Source: Crystallibacter degradans
Lineage (GTDB): Bacteria > Actinomycetota > Actinomycetes > Actinomycetales > Micrococcaceae
Direction: 5' to 3'
NCBI RefSeq assembly: GCF_012952295.1
Contig: NZ_JABBCH010000017.1
Coordinates: 1 to 64,000, forward strand
DNA: 64,000 nucleotides
Positions 10,636 through 19,757 of this stretch are shown piece after piece. The position numbers and the translations under genes were made by a program. Within the stretch, counting starts at the first letter, position 1. The number at the start of each line of letters is the position of its first letter. The notes under the pieces were generated by a model. It worked only from the letters and a program-made list of their open reading frames with translations. It made no database searches and had not been told where the DNA came from.

Positions 10636-11910
10636 ATGCGACACCTCCTTGCGACCCTTGCCGGAAAGGCCGTTAAGACGGTGGCGAAACTGCGCGGAGG
10701 TGGTTCCGCCCTCCCCGGCCTGGTCGCGGAGAAGATCGATCCGAACTTCCTGCCGCGCACTTTGGGAAATCTGCCCCAGGGCGTCGTCGTCATCAGCGGG
10801 ACCAACGGCAAGACCACCACCACCAAGATGGTGGTAGAACTGCTGCAGGGCCAGGGGTTGAAGGTCTTCACCAACCGGACCGGCAGCAATTTCACCCGCG
10901 GCGTGGTGGCAGCCGTGCTGGGCGAAACCACCATCGGCGGCAAGCTCGACGCGGACGTTGCGGTGCTGGAGCTCGATGAAGCCCATGCGGTGCACTTCGT
11001 CAAACTCGTTGCTCCGCGCTACTGCCTGCTGCTCAATGTCATGCGCGACCAGCTGGACAGGTTCGGCGAGATCGAGACGACCGCAGGCTTCCTGCGGCAG
11101 ATCGCTGCGGCCACCACCGAGGCTGTGGTGCTCAACCGGGAAGATCCGCGCATTGCCGCCCTGGCCGAATCCGTTACTGCGGAGCGGGTCCACTACTTTG
11201 GCTTGGCCCCGCAGCTGCGTGCCATGTTCCCCAATGACGATGACATGCGTTCGGGCGGCGCAGGCGACGCCTCCGGCCTGCCTGCGGCCGACGTCGTCCT
11301 CGCCGCCTGCGAAGGCGCCTCGGCGACTTTTACGGTTGGCAGCCGCGATATCGACGCCGAGCTGAAACTTACCGGCGTGTACAACATCTACAACGCCGCC
11401 GCCGCCTTGGCACTGGCCCGGACCGTGGTCGGCGCGGACGTGGATGAAGATGCCCTGCTGGACTCGCTGGAGGCAGTCACCCCTGCCTTCGGCCGCGGCG
11501 AGAGCCTGACCGTCAACGGCAAGCCGCTGGACCTGGTGCTGGTGAAGAACCCGGCCGGATTCCGTCTGGCGCTGCGCTCGTTCCCGCCGGCAGGCTTCAG
11601 CACCATGATCGCGATCAATGACAATTACGCGGACGGGCGGGACATGTCCTGGCTGTGGGACGTGGATTTCGACTCGCTCGCCGCTGCCGGCGTGGCGGAG
11701 GTCAGCGGAGTGCGTGCCAACGACATGGCACTGCGGCTGTTCTACGAGGACGTCCCCGTACGGCACGTGGACACGGACCTTTCGGCGTCGCTGCACCGGT
11801 TCATCGCGCTGGAACCGGATGCGCCCAAACGTATTTACTGCACTTACACCGCCATGCTCGCGCTGCGCCGGGAGCTGGGGAAGCTGACCGAAGTGGAGGT
11901 GGTTTCCTAG
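10636..11910 (+). CDS. murT: Lipid II isoglutaminyl synthase, MurT subunit
   Basis: Mur-ligase-like subunit that with GatD amidates the D-Glu of the peptidoglycan stem peptide to D-iso-Gln. 424 residues. ATP-binding loop ISGTNGKTTTTKM near residue 54, Mur central motifs (VAVLELDEAH, LLLNVMRDQLDRFGE, VVLNREDP), and the C-terminal MurT domain with INDNYADGRDMSWLWDVDF, which contains the proposed catalytic Asp. Only three cysteines occur, none paired as CxxC, so the Cys4 zinc ribbon known from Streptococcus and Staphylococcus MurT is absent. The stop is followed immediately by the gatD start. Confidence 0.95.
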   Translation: MRHLLATLAGKAVKTVAKLRGGGSALPGLVAEKIDPNFLPRTLGNLPQGVVVISGTNGKTTTTKMVVELLQGQGLKVFTNRTGSNFTRGVVAAVLGETTIGGKLDADVAVLELDEAHAVHFVKLVAPRYCLLLNVMRDQLDRFGEIETTAGFLRQIAAATTEAVVLNREDPRIAALAESVTAERVHYFGLAPQLRAMFPNDDDMRSGGAGDASGLPAADVVLAACEGASATFTVGSRDIDAELKLTGVYNIYNAAAALALARTVVGADVDEDALLDSLEAVTPAFGRGESLTVNGKPLDLVLVKNPAGFRLALRSFPPAGFSTMIAINDNYADGRDMSWLWDVDFDSLAAAGVAEVSGVRANDMALRLFYEDVPVRHVDTDLSASLHRFIALEPDAPKRIYCTYTAMLALRRELGKLTEVEVVS

Positions 11911-12633
11911 ATGGATGCCCCCGTGATTGACCTGCTCCAGCTGTATCCGCGCGACATGAACATCTACGGAGACTGGGGAAATGTCCTGGTCCTGCGCAAG
12001 CGCCTGCAGCTGCGCGGCTACGATGTCCGGCTGCACGAATACAACCCGGGCGACACGTTTCCGGACCAGGTGGACCTGATTGTCGGCGGCGGCGGCCAGG
12101 ATTCCGGCCAGAACAAGATCCAGGCCGACCTGCTTCAGCTCGGCGGACGGTTGCGCGAACTCGCGGACGACGGTGTGCCCATGCTCGCGATCTGCGGGCT
12201 GTACCAGCTGTTCGGAAACTTCTTCAAGACCCACACCGGCGAGGTCATCAAGGGCATCGGACTGCTGGATATAGACACCGTAGGCGGGCCCAAGCGGTTG
12301 ATCGGCAACACCGTCCTGGAGAGCGAAGAGTTCGGCACCGTCATCGGCTATGAAAACCACAGCGGCCAGACCTACCTCAAGGGCGGGACCCAGCCGCTGG
12401 GCACGATCACCAAGGGGGAAGGCAACAACGGCCAGGACTCCACCGAGGGCGCACGCTACCGCAACGTGGTTGCCAGCTACCTGCATGGTTCACTGCTGCC
12501 CAAGAACCCTGCGGTGGCGGATTTCCTGGGCCGGCACGCCGCGCTGCGCCGCCATGGCAGCTTCGACGATGCGCCGCTGGAAATCCCGTTCGAGGAGCAG
12601 GCCCGCGAAGACGCCGCCGCGCGCCCGCGCTGA
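11911..12633 (+). CDS. gatD: Lipid II isoglutaminyl synthase, GatD glutamine amidotransferase subunit
   Basis: Glutaminase partner of MurT, supplying ammonia for stem-peptide amidation. 240 residues of the CobB/CobQ-like GATase class: LLQLYPRDMNIYGDWGN at the N-terminus, GGGGQDSGQN, nucleophile Cys in MLAICGLYQLFG, and His in SYLHGSLLPKNP. It starts at the base after the murT stop, so the pair is one operon. The tail after about 220 is acidic/Ala-rich. Confidence 0.95.
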   Translation: MDAPVIDLLQLYPRDMNIYGDWGNVLVLRKRLQLRGYDVRLHEYNPGDTFPDQVDLIVGGGGQDSGQNKIQADLLQLGGRLRELADDGVPMLAICGLYQLFGNFFKTHTGEVIKGIGLLDIDTVGGPKRLIGNTVLESEEFGTVIGYENHSGQTYLKGGTQPLGTITKGEGNNGQDSTEGARYRNVVASYLHGSLLPKNPAVADFLGRHAALRRHGSFDDAPLEIPFEEQAREDAAARPR

Positions 12634-12691
12634 GCGCGCTGCACTGCTACCCGCGTTCCGCCCCGCTAGCCGTCAGGGCAACTGCCCGGCA

Positions 12692-14023
12692 CTACTTGCC
12701 GCTGAGCAGCCACTCCTGGGCGCCGTCCTCCGTTGCGCCCATCGACTCCACGGTGTCCTTGGTCCGTTCCCGGCTGGCGGCATCGGCCTCCGCTGAAACG
12801 CACGCCGGCTCCACTTCCAGGGCGTCCGCCGCGACCGGACACCAGCGGTGCTCGGGGCCATCAAAGGTAACCGGCAGCCAGGCGAGCCGGGAAACGTCCC
12901 AGGGGCCGCCGTCGTCGCTCTGGCTGAACTGCGCGCGCACCATGAGCCCCTCGGTGTTGAGGATATTCGGTGTGGCATGGGCCGCGATGGCATTGCCCAG
13001 CCCGTAGACAATCCAGGTGTCCTTGTACTTCTCGATGGGCTGCACTGAGTGGCTGTGGTGCCCGTAGATCAGCGAGAACTCGCCGCTGTCCGCCAGCTTG
13101 TGCGCCACCTCCTGCTGCTGCGCGTTCGCGTAGTTGGTGTACTCATCCCCCGCGTGGACGCCGCCGAGGACGATGTCGGCGCCTTCCTCCCGGGCTTGCC
13201 TGGCCTTGGCGATCATGGCGTCCGCGTCCAGCATGTCCACCTGCCACGGCTGGTCCGGCACCAGCCCGTTGAGCGCGTACGTTGCCTCGATGACTGCGAC
13301 CCGGGCGGCAGGCGTATCCATGATCAGCACCTCCTCGGCATCGGCGCGGGTGCGGTAGGACCCCGTATGTTCGAGCCCTGCTTCGTCCAGCGCATCCAGC
13401 GTCCGTTCCAGCCCCTCGGTGCCGCGGTCGATGGTGTGGTTGCTGGCCGTGGTGCAGGCGTCGTAGCCGAGCTCCGCGATGGCATCCAGGATCTGCGGGG
13501 GCGCGTTGAAGGACGGATACGCCGCGTACGGGCCGCCCGCTTCGGCCACCGGAGTTTCCACATGGCAGAGGGCAAGATCGCTGGTGTCCACGTAGGGTTG
13601 CTGTGCCGACAAGATCGGGCCAAAATCCAGTGGTCCCCGGCCCGTTTCCTCCGCATCCTCCGCCGCCTGCCCCCAGAGGGCTTCGTGCAGCAGCAAATCC
13701 CCGGTCATCACCACAGAGGTACAGCGGACGCCGGCGCATTCCGGTCCGGCTCCGGCCGTTGCGGACGACGACGACGGCACCTGGCTGCCGCCGTCGCTCC
13801 CCTCCTGCGCCGGGCGGGCCGAAGCAGACGGAGCAGCTGCGGCGGAAGATGCCGTGTCAGCTGGCGTTCCATCGCCTGGCCCTGTGCCCGTGGCACTGCA
13901 GCCGGCAACCAGGACTGCTGCGACCAGGGGCAGCACCAACCTGGGCCGCCCCCTGCCGGACCTGCCTAAATCCGCCCGTCGCCGCGGACGTGTTTGGTGA
14001 GTTCTTGCGCGGCTTTCTGGCAT
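12692..14023 (-). CDS. CapA-family (PGA_cap) lipoprotein
   Basis: Predicted exported metallophosphoesterase-like protein of the CapA/poly-gamma-glutamate family. 443 residues. A basic N-terminus leads into a signal peptide ending in lipobox LVAGC, followed by a Ser/Ala/Pro-rich linker to about 95. The PGA_cap domain has VMTGDLLLHEALW, HVETPVAEAGGPYAAYPSF, TTASNHTIDRGTEGL, GVHAGDEY and YGHHSHSVQPIEKY. Physiological substrate unknown; poly-glutamate capsule genes are not nearby. Divergent from the M3 peptidase gene. Confidence 0.85.
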   Translation of the reverse strand: MPESRARTHQTRPRRRADLGRSGRGRPRLVLPLVAAVLVAGCSATGTGPGDGTPADTASSAAAAPSASARPAQEGSDGGSQVPSSSSATAGAGPECAGVRCTSVVMTGDLLLHEALWGQAAEDAEETGRGPLDFGPILSAQQPYVDTSDLALCHVETPVAEAGGPYAAYPSFNAPPQILDAIAELGYDACTTASNHTIDRGTEGLERTLDALDEAGLEHTGSYRTRADAEEVLIMDTPAARVAVIEATYALNGLVPDQPWQVDMLDADAMIAKARQAREEGADIVLGGVHAGDEYTNYANAQQQEVAHKLADSGEFSLIYGHHSHSVQPIEKYKDTWIVYGLGNAIAAHATPNILNTEGLMVRAQFSQSDDGGPWDVSRLAWLPVTFDGPEHRWCPVAADALEVEPACVSAEADAASRERTKDTVESMGATEDGAQEWLLSGK

Positions 14024-14123
14024 GCCGCCAGTGTAAGCCGCGGCGAGGCCGGGTCCCCGACGGCGCGTCCTTGCAGCCAGTAAATGACCCTAGGAAAACC
14101 TGCGGGCATGACAAAGTAGTGCC

Positions 14124-16160
14124 ATGGCAAACCCGTTCCTCACTCCCAGTACGCTCCCCTACGAGCTGCCGGCTTTCGCCGACATCCGCGCAGAGGATTA
14201 CCTGCCCGCGTTGGAGGCCGGATTCGCACAGCAGCTGGCCGAAATCGAGGACATCGCCGCGAACCCGGAACCGGCGTCCTTTGCCAACACCGTGGTTGCC
14301 CTGGAGCGGTCCGGCCGGACGCTTCAGCGTGTGGCGGCGGTCCTGCGCAACATCGCCTCCGCAGATGCGACCGAGGAGATCTTGCAGCTGGAACAGGCCG
14401 TGGCCCCGCGGCTGGCCGCGCACCAGGACAACGTTTACCTGCATCCGGAGCTGTACGGGCGAGTCATGGCAGTGGATGAGGGCGCCGAAGGCCTCGCCGG
14501 CGAGGACCTGCGCCTGGTGTCTGAGCTGCGCAAGCAGTTCCGGCGCGCCGGAGCCGGGCTCGAGCCCGGCGGGCAGGAGCGGCTTCGCGAGATGAACGTA
14601 CGTCTGTCGGAACTGTCCACGGAATATTCGCAGGAGCTGCTGGCCGCGGGGAACGCTGCCGCCCTGCACGTGGCGGACCGTGCTCTGCTGGACGGGCTGG
14701 CCGAGGAGGACATCACCGCCACGGCCCAGGCCGCCCGGGAAGCCGGATATGACACCGGCTGGCTGCTCACACTGGTCCTGCCGACCGCCCAGCCCGCCCT
14801 CGAAGTGCTCACAGACCGGGACACCCGGCGTCGCCTCTTCCAGGCCTCGGTAGGCCGCGGCGGCAACGGAAACCGGACTGTGCTCCTCGCGGCGCGATTG
14901 GCCGAACTGCGTGCCGAGCGCGCCGCGCTGCTCGGCTACCCGAACCATGCCGAATATGCCTTGGAATCCCAAACCGCGCCTTCGCTTGAAGCCGTGCGGC
15001 AGCTGCTCGCGCAGCTGGTGCCGCCGGCGGTGGGCAACGCGCGGGCCGAGGCCCGTGTCCTGGCCGCCGCCGCGGGGCACGAGATCGAACCCTGGGATTG
15101 GCCTTTCTACTCCGAGCAGGTGCGGCGCCGTGACTATGACGTCGATCTGGCGAAGCTGCGTCCTTACTTCGAACTCGAGAGCGTGCTCCATGGCGGTGTC
15201 TTCCACGCGGCGGAACAACTGTACGGCCTGAGCTTCGAAGCACGTCCGGACCTGCAGGGCTATCATCCGGATATCCGGGTTTGGGAAGTAAAGAACGACG
15301 GCGGTATGGGACTAGGCTTGTTCCTGGGCGACTACTATGCGCGGCCCACCAAAAACGGGGGCGCGTGGATGGATTCGTTTGTCGAACAGTCCGGCTTGCT
15401 GGGCCAGCAGGCGGTAGTTGTTAACAATCTGAACATCACCAAACCTGCACCGGGCGAGCCGACCCTGCTCACCTTTGACCAGGTTGTGACGCTCTTCCAC
15501 GAATTCGGCCATGCGCTGCACGGGTTGTTCTCCCAGGTCAGGTATCCGCGGTTCTCCGGAACCAGCGTTCCCCGGGACTTCGTCGAATACCCATCGCAGG
15601 TCAACGAAATGTGGATGCTGTGGCCGCAGATCGTCGCCGACTATGCCAGCGAACACGTCACCGGAGCCGCCCTTCCGCCGGAGACGGTCGACAAGATCGA
15701 AGCGGCGCGGCTCTGGGGCGAAGGCTTCGCCACCACCGAATATTTGGCGGCCACCCTGCTGGATCTGGCCTGGCACAGCTTGCCTGCCGGGACGCTCATC
15801 GATGATCCGCTCTCCTTCGAAAAGGAAGCGCTTAAGGACGCCGGGCTCGACCTCGACCTCATCCCGCCGCGCTACCGCAGCGGCTACTTTAAGCACATCT
15901 TCGCGGGAGGCTATGCGGCGGGCTACTACTCCTATCTCTGGAGCGAAGTGCTGGACGCAGACACTGTCTTGTGGTTCGGCGAAAACGGCGGCCTGAACCG
16001 GGATAACGGAGATCATTTCCGCACCGAATTGCTCTCCCGAGGCAACAGCATCGATCCGCTGCAGGCCTTCCGCAACTTCCGTGGCCGCGACGCCGAAATC
16101 GGCCCGCTGCTCGCTCGCCGCGGACTCGACGGCAACAATCCGGTCGGCCAGAGGCGCTGA
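14124..16160 (+). CDS. M3-family zinc metallopeptidase (oligopeptidase A / Dcp-like)
   Basis: Cytosolic oligopeptidase degrading short peptides. 678 residues, matching the M3A family (about 680). Zinc motif HEFGHALHG (HExxH) with the third ligand Glu downstream in FVEYPSQVNEMWM; the substrate-binding tail RYRSGYFKHIFAGGYAAGYYSYLWSEV is complete. No signal peptide. The GNAT gene follows after two bases, so the two are probably co-transcribed. Confidence 0.94.
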   Translation: MANPFLTPSTLPYELPAFADIRAEDYLPALEAGFAQQLAEIEDIAANPEPASFANTVVALERSGRTLQRVAAVLRNIASADATEEILQLEQAVAPRLAAHQDNVYLHPELYGRVMAVDEGAEGLAGEDLRLVSELRKQFRRAGAGLEPGGQERLREMNVRLSELSTEYSQELLAAGNAAALHVADRALLDGLAEEDITATAQAAREAGYDTGWLLTLVLPTAQPALEVLTDRDTRRRLFQASVGRGGNGNRTVLLAARLAELRAERAALLGYPNHAEYALESQTAPSLEAVRQLLAQLVPPAVGNARAEARVLAAAAGHEIEPWDWPFYSEQVRRRDYDVDLAKLRPYFELESVLHGGVFHAAEQLYGLSFEARPDLQGYHPDIRVWEVKNDGGMGLGLFLGDYYARPTKNGGAWMDSFVEQSGLLGQQAVVVNNLNITKPAPGEPTLLTFDQVVTLFHEFGHALHGLFSQVRYPRFSGTSVPRDFVEYPSQVNEMWMLWPQIVADYASEHVTGAALPPETVDKIEAARLWGEGFATTEYLAATLLDLAWHSLPAGTLIDDPLSFEKEALKDAGLDLDLIPPRYRSGYFKHIFAGGYAAGYYSYLWSEVLDADTVLWFGENGGLNRDNGDHFRTELLSRGNSIDPLQAFRNFRGRDAEIGPLLARRGLDGNNPVGQRR

Positions 16161-16162
16161 TC

Positions 16163-16915
16163 GTGGTCACTCTGGGCGACTGCCAACGGCTTCAGTCCGC
16201 GTGGTTCGTGGCATTGGCTGCGGCAACGGGAGGCAAGACCTTCGATACGCACCAAAGTCATTGGGTATGGCTCCCGGCCCGGCGGGAACTCATGCTGATG
16301 TTTCCCGAGGAGATTTCTCCCGCGGGCATCCGGCCTGGCCTCGCCGAGGGCGCCCGGCTCGGGGCGGCTACCGTCGGCATCTGGATGAACAGCACCGTCA
16401 CGACGTCTATGCTTCCTGGTTTCGGGTTCGAGCACGGCTGGCAGCCGTGGTGGATGACTGCACATTTGGACTCCGTGCTGCTGGACGAACCAGTGGGAAT
16501 CGGTCTGGAACCGGACAGTCCGGAGATCACGGGGCCCGACAGCGCGGAACTTCAGGTTGTCCGACGATCAGCGCCCGCATCGGCGGGACCGGCGGCAAAG
16601 GGAAGCCGGGCCTGGCACGCCGTGGCGCGCGCCGAGGGACGGCTTGTGGGGCACGGATATTCATTCCTGCCCGATGGCGGTGGCAACCTCCGGATTCCTG
16701 CGTTGGCCGGAATCTTCAACATGGCCGTGGGCACGGATTACCGCCGTCGTGGCTACGGTTCCGGCATCCTGAGCAGGGTTGCGCGGTCGGCAGGAGCCGC
16801 CGGTGCCGAACATTTGGCGCTGAACGCCACTCCCTTGGGCGAGCGGCTCTATTCCCGCCGCGGATTCCAGCTCATCGGCCGCGGGCAGACCTACTGGTTG
16901 CATTTGGCAAAGTGA
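16163..16915 (+). CDS. GNAT-family N-acetyltransferase
   Basis: Acetyl-CoA-dependent N-acetyltransferase of unknown substrate. 250 residues from a GTG start just after the peptidase stop. The C-terminal half has the GNAT acetyl-CoA loop RRRGYGSGILSRVARSAGAAG followed by LALNATPLGERLYSRRGFQLIGRGQTY; the N-terminal 140 residues are poorly conserved and may be a degenerate second GNAT-like fold. Close coupling to a peptidase suggests, but does not prove, a peptide or amino-acid substrate. Confidence 0.82.
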   Translation: MVTLGDCQRLQSAWFVALAAATGGKTFDTHQSHWVWLPARRELMLMFPEEISPAGIRPGLAEGARLGAATVGIWMNSTVTTSMLPGFGFEHGWQPWWMTAHLDSVLLDEPVGIGLEPDSPEITGPDSAELQVVRRSAPASAGPAAKGSRAWHAVARAEGRLVGHGYSFLPDGGGNLRIPALAGIFNMAVGTDYRRRGYGSGILSRVARSAGAAGAEHLALNATPLGERLYSRRGFQLIGRGQTYWLHLAK

Positions 16916-16992
16916 TCCGGTTCCCGGTGTCCAGCGGAATCGTCGACGAACAGTGCGATGCTGATTTCACGACCAATAAGGAGATAAGACCA

Positions 16993-17976
16993 ATGCCTGA
17001 ACCGGCCACCGCGAAGAATTCCATCACCCTTCGGTTCCTCGCCGCTCCCACGGATGTCGGTTACAGCGGGACGGTCGACGCCGGAACTGTCCTTGAATGG
17101 ATCGACAAGGCTGCTTATGCCTGTGCCGTGGGCTGGAGTAAGTCCTATTGTGTGACTGCCTATGTGGGCAATATCCACTTTGCCGATCCTGTTCGCGTCG
17201 GAGACATGGTCGAGGTTGAATCCACGATCATTTACACCGGGCGCAGCAGCATGCACATCCAGACCGTTGTCAGCTCCGGCGATCCCAAGGGCGGCGGCGC
17301 CACGATGCGCAGCCAATGCCTGGTGATCTTCGTGGCTGTGGGCACAGACGGCAAATCCGTTCCGGTAGAGTCCTGGATTCCCCGGACGGAGGAAGAAAAG
17401 GAACAGGAGCAGCTGGCTATCAAGCGCCTGGACATCCGCGCCGACATAGAGAAGGCGATGTCCCGGCAGGTGTACAGCGAAGCAGGAACAGCTCCCCGTA
17501 CCGTCCTGCGCTTCCTGGCCGCGCCTGGCGATGTGAACTGGGGCGGGAAGGTTCATGGCGGAACCGTGATGAAGTGGATCGACGAGGCCGCCTACGTTTG
17601 CGCCTCGCGGTACTGCGGCAAGGACGTTGTCGCCGTCTTCTCCGGCGGCGTGCGGTTCTACCGTCCCTTGCTGATCGGCAATGTGGTCGAAGTCGAGGCC
17701 CGGCTGGTTTACACCGGCAACAAGGGAATGCACGTCTCGGTACATGTGCGCTCGGGCGACCCGAAAACCGGCGAACTTGAGTTGACCACATATTGCCTGA
17801 CAGTCATGGTGGCGCGCGACGAGACGGGCACTGCGGTACCGATCCCGCCGTGGAATCCGGTTTCCGATGAGGACCGCGAGCTGGAACAGCACGTCCGGGA
17901 GATCATCCGCATCCGGAGCCGGATCCCCGGCAACCTGCTTCCAAGCCACCTGCGGGGAAAAGGGAACGCCGACTGA
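16993..17976 (+). CDS. Double-hotdog acyl-CoA thioesterase
   Basis: Hydrolyses acyl-CoA to free acid and CoA. Although the frame is open from 16081, the start is the ATG at 16993 with AAGGAGATAAG upstream; 327 residues. Two tandem hotdog domains are visible, each with the same core: TLRFLAAPTDVGYSGTVDAG (about 10-28) with GTVLEWIDKAAY, and VLRFLAAPGDVNWGGKVHGG with GTVMKWIDEAAY, plus matching segments RVGDMVEVES and LIGNVVEVEA. This is the BACH/YciA-type layout. Confidence 0.92.
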   Translation: MPEPATAKNSITLRFLAAPTDVGYSGTVDAGTVLEWIDKAAYACAVGWSKSYCVTAYVGNIHFADPVRVGDMVEVESTIIYTGRSSMHIQTVVSSGDPKGGGATMRSQCLVIFVAVGTDGKSVPVESWIPRTEEEKEQEQLAIKRLDIRADIEKAMSRQVYSEAGTAPRTVLRFLAAPGDVNWGGKVHGGTVMKWIDEAAYVCASRYCGKDVVAVFSGGVRFYRPLLIGNVVEVEARLVYTGNKGMHVSVHVRSGDPKTGELELTTYCLTVMVARDETGTAVPIPPWNPVSDEDRELEQHVREIIRIRSRIPGNLLPSHLRGKGNAD

Positions 17977-18050
17977 CGTCGAGGGGAACGGCATCTTCCG
18001 GACGGAACACTGCTTCGGCCGCAATCCGGCCCGATAGGGTGCTAACGCAA

Positions 18051-18088
18051 GAAGTCCGGAACCGTTGCTTTCAGCGGTTCCGGACTTC
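18051..18088. terminator. Bidirectional hairpin terminator between thioesterase gene and pdxS
   Basis: A perfect 14-bp inverted repeat (18051-18064 and 18075-18088) with a 10-nt loop lies between the two convergent genes. No long T tract follows on either side. Confidence 0.75.
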
Positions 18089-18114
18089 CGGCGTCGTTAG
18101 CTGTTCCTGGTTTC

Positions 18115-19029
18115 CTACCAGCCGCGCTCGGCGAGGCGGTGCGGCTCCGGAATTTCGTCCACGTTGATGCCGACCATGGCTTCGCCCAGTCCGCGGGAGA
18201 CCTTGGCGATCATGTCCGGGTCGTCGTAGAACGTGGTGGCCTTGACGATGGCAGCGGCACGCTCGGCCGGGTTGCCGGACTTGAAAATACCGGAACCGAC
18301 GAACACGCCGTCGGCTCCGAGCTGCATCATCATGGCCGCATCCGACGGGGTGGCGATACCGCCTGCGGTGAAGAGCACCACGGGAAGCTTGCCGGTCGAA
18401 GCGATTTCCTTGACCAGTTCGTACGGGGCCTGCAGCTCCTTGGCCGCGACGTACAGCTCGTCTTCCGGCAGGGCAGCAAGCTTGGCGATCTGCGCGCGGA
18501 TCTGGCGCATGTGCCCGGTGGCGTTGGAGACATCGCCGGTACCGGCTTCACCCTTGGAGCGGATCATGGCCGCGCCCTCGTTGATGCGGCGGAGGGCCTC
18601 GCCAAGGTTGGTGGCACCGCAGACGAAGGGAACCGTGAAGTTCCACTTGTCGATGTGGTTGGTGTAGTCGGCCGGGGTCAGGACCTCGGACTCGTCAATG
18701 TAGTCCACGCCGAGGGACTGCAGGACCTGGGCCTCGACGAAGTGGCCGATACGCGCCTTGGCCATCACGGGAATGGATACGGCCTCGATGATGCCGTCGA
18801 TCATGTCCGGATCGCTCATGCGGGACACGCCGCCCTGGGCGCGGATGTCGGCGGGAACCCGCTCGAGAGCCATTACGGCGACCGCGCCGGCGTCTTCGGC
18901 GATGCGGGCCTGCTCGGGGGTTACGACGTCCATGATGACGCCGCCCTTCAACATTTCAGCCATACCGCGCTTAACCCGGCTGCTGCCCGTTACCGGTGCG
19001 TGAGTTGAAGTTTCGTTACTGCTGGACAC
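18115..19029 (-). CDS. pdxS: Pyridoxal 5'-phosphate synthase lyase subunit PdxS
   Basis: TIM-barrel synthase forming PLP from ribose 5-phosphate, glyceraldehyde 3-phosphate and ammonia delivered by PdxT. 304 residues. Hallmarks: [22 protein letters not shown], the lysine in [34 protein letters not shown], and the phosphate-binding [20 protein letters not shown] followed by [13 protein letters not shown]. Near family length (about 295-305). pdxT is 7.6 kb downstream on the same strand. Confidence 0.98.
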   Translation of the reverse strand: MSSSNETSTHAPVTGSSRVKRGMAEMLKGGVIMDVVTPEQARIAEDAGAVAVMALERVPADIRAQGGVSRMSDPDMIDGIIEAVSIPVMAKARIGHFVEAQVLQSLGVDYIDESEVLTPADYTNHIDKWNFTVPFVCGATNLGEALRRINEGAAMIRSKGEAGTGDVSNATGHMRQIRAQIAKLAALPEDELYVAAKELQAPYELVKEIASTGKLPVVLFTAGGIATPSDAAMMMQLGADGVFVGSGIFKSGNPAERAAAIVKATTFYDDPDMIAKVSRGLGEAMVGINVDEIPEPHRLAERGW

Positions 19030-19137
19030 TAAAAGCCCCTAGGAGTTGGTGGGAAGGAGTACATTTCATGATACGCCGTGCCGTCGTGTTTCAGCTCACT
19101 CGTGACGGCATGCGGCGCAGGCCGAGTCAGGACCGCT

Positions 19138-19749
19138 TCATGCTTCGACTTGCGTCTGCCGGTAAACGGCCAGGATGCGCTGGATGACGGTGACCAGGCT
19201 GGCGGCTGCCAGCAGGGTCAACACCACGAGCAGCACCACCGGCGGCAGCCCTAGCCCGGTGAAGCCGGTGAAGACCAGCACCGCGACAAGCCGCTCGGAA
19301 CGCTCTGCTATGCCGACGTCGGCGGTGCAGCCGAGGGACTCGGCTTTCGCCCGCGCGTAGGAAACCAGCATGCCCAGAACAAGGCAGATCAGTGCCGCGA
19401 CGGCGATGGGAACGCTGGCTCCGCCCGTGAAGAACCATATGGTCACTCCGGCGAACACTCCGGCGTCAGCCAGACGGTCCAAGGTCGAATCCAGGAAGCT
19501 CCCCCAGCTGCTGCTGCGGTTGAGCATCCGGGCCATCAGCCCGTCCACCATGTCCGAGAAAACGAACACGGTGATGAAGACCGTGCCCCAGAACAGTTCC
19601 CCTATGGGGTAGAAGACCAAGGCACCGATGCACACGCCGAGAGTGCCGATGATGGTCACCGCATCTGGTGAAACACCGAGTTTGATCAGCAGCCGCGCCA
19701 AAGGAGAAAACAGCTTCCCGAAGAAACCACGTGCGTACTTATTGAGCAT
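19138..19749 (-). CDS. pgsA: CDP-alcohol phosphatidyltransferase (probable phosphatidylinositol-phosphate synthase)
   Basis: Membrane enzyme joining a CDP-diacylglycerol to an alcohol. Start set at the ATG at 19749 (MLNKYARGFFGKLF), since upstream in-frame sequence overlaps the HIT gene; 203 residues. The family motif D-G-x2-A-R-x8-G-x3-D-x3-D is seen as DGLMARMLNRSSSWGSFLDS followed by TLDR, with five to six membrane segments. Position after thrS-HIT matches the actinobacterial PIP synthase. Unusually, the acyltransferase and PimA genes that normally follow it are missing before pdxS. Confidence 0.88.
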   Translation of the reverse strand: MLNKYARGFFGKLFSPLARLLIKLGVSPDAVTIIGTLGVCIGALVFYPIGELFWGTVFITVFVFSDMVDGLMARMLNRSSSWGSFLDSTLDRLADAGVFAGVTIWFFTGGASVPIAVAALICLVLGMLVSYARAKAESLGCTADVGIAERSERLVAVLVFTGFTGLGLPPVVLLVVLTLLAAASLVTVIQRILAVYRQTQVEA

Positions 19750-19757
19750 CCGTGCCG

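Noticed and set aside
10630-12486. A 618-codon minus-strand open frame
   Set aside because: It lies antisense to murT and gatD, both with clear catalytic motifs and proper starts; a by-product of high GC.
16081-16992. Upstream extension of the thioesterase frame
   Set aside because: It overlaps the M3 peptidase and GNAT genes in another frame; the ATG at 16993 has a strong binding site and begins the hotdog domain.
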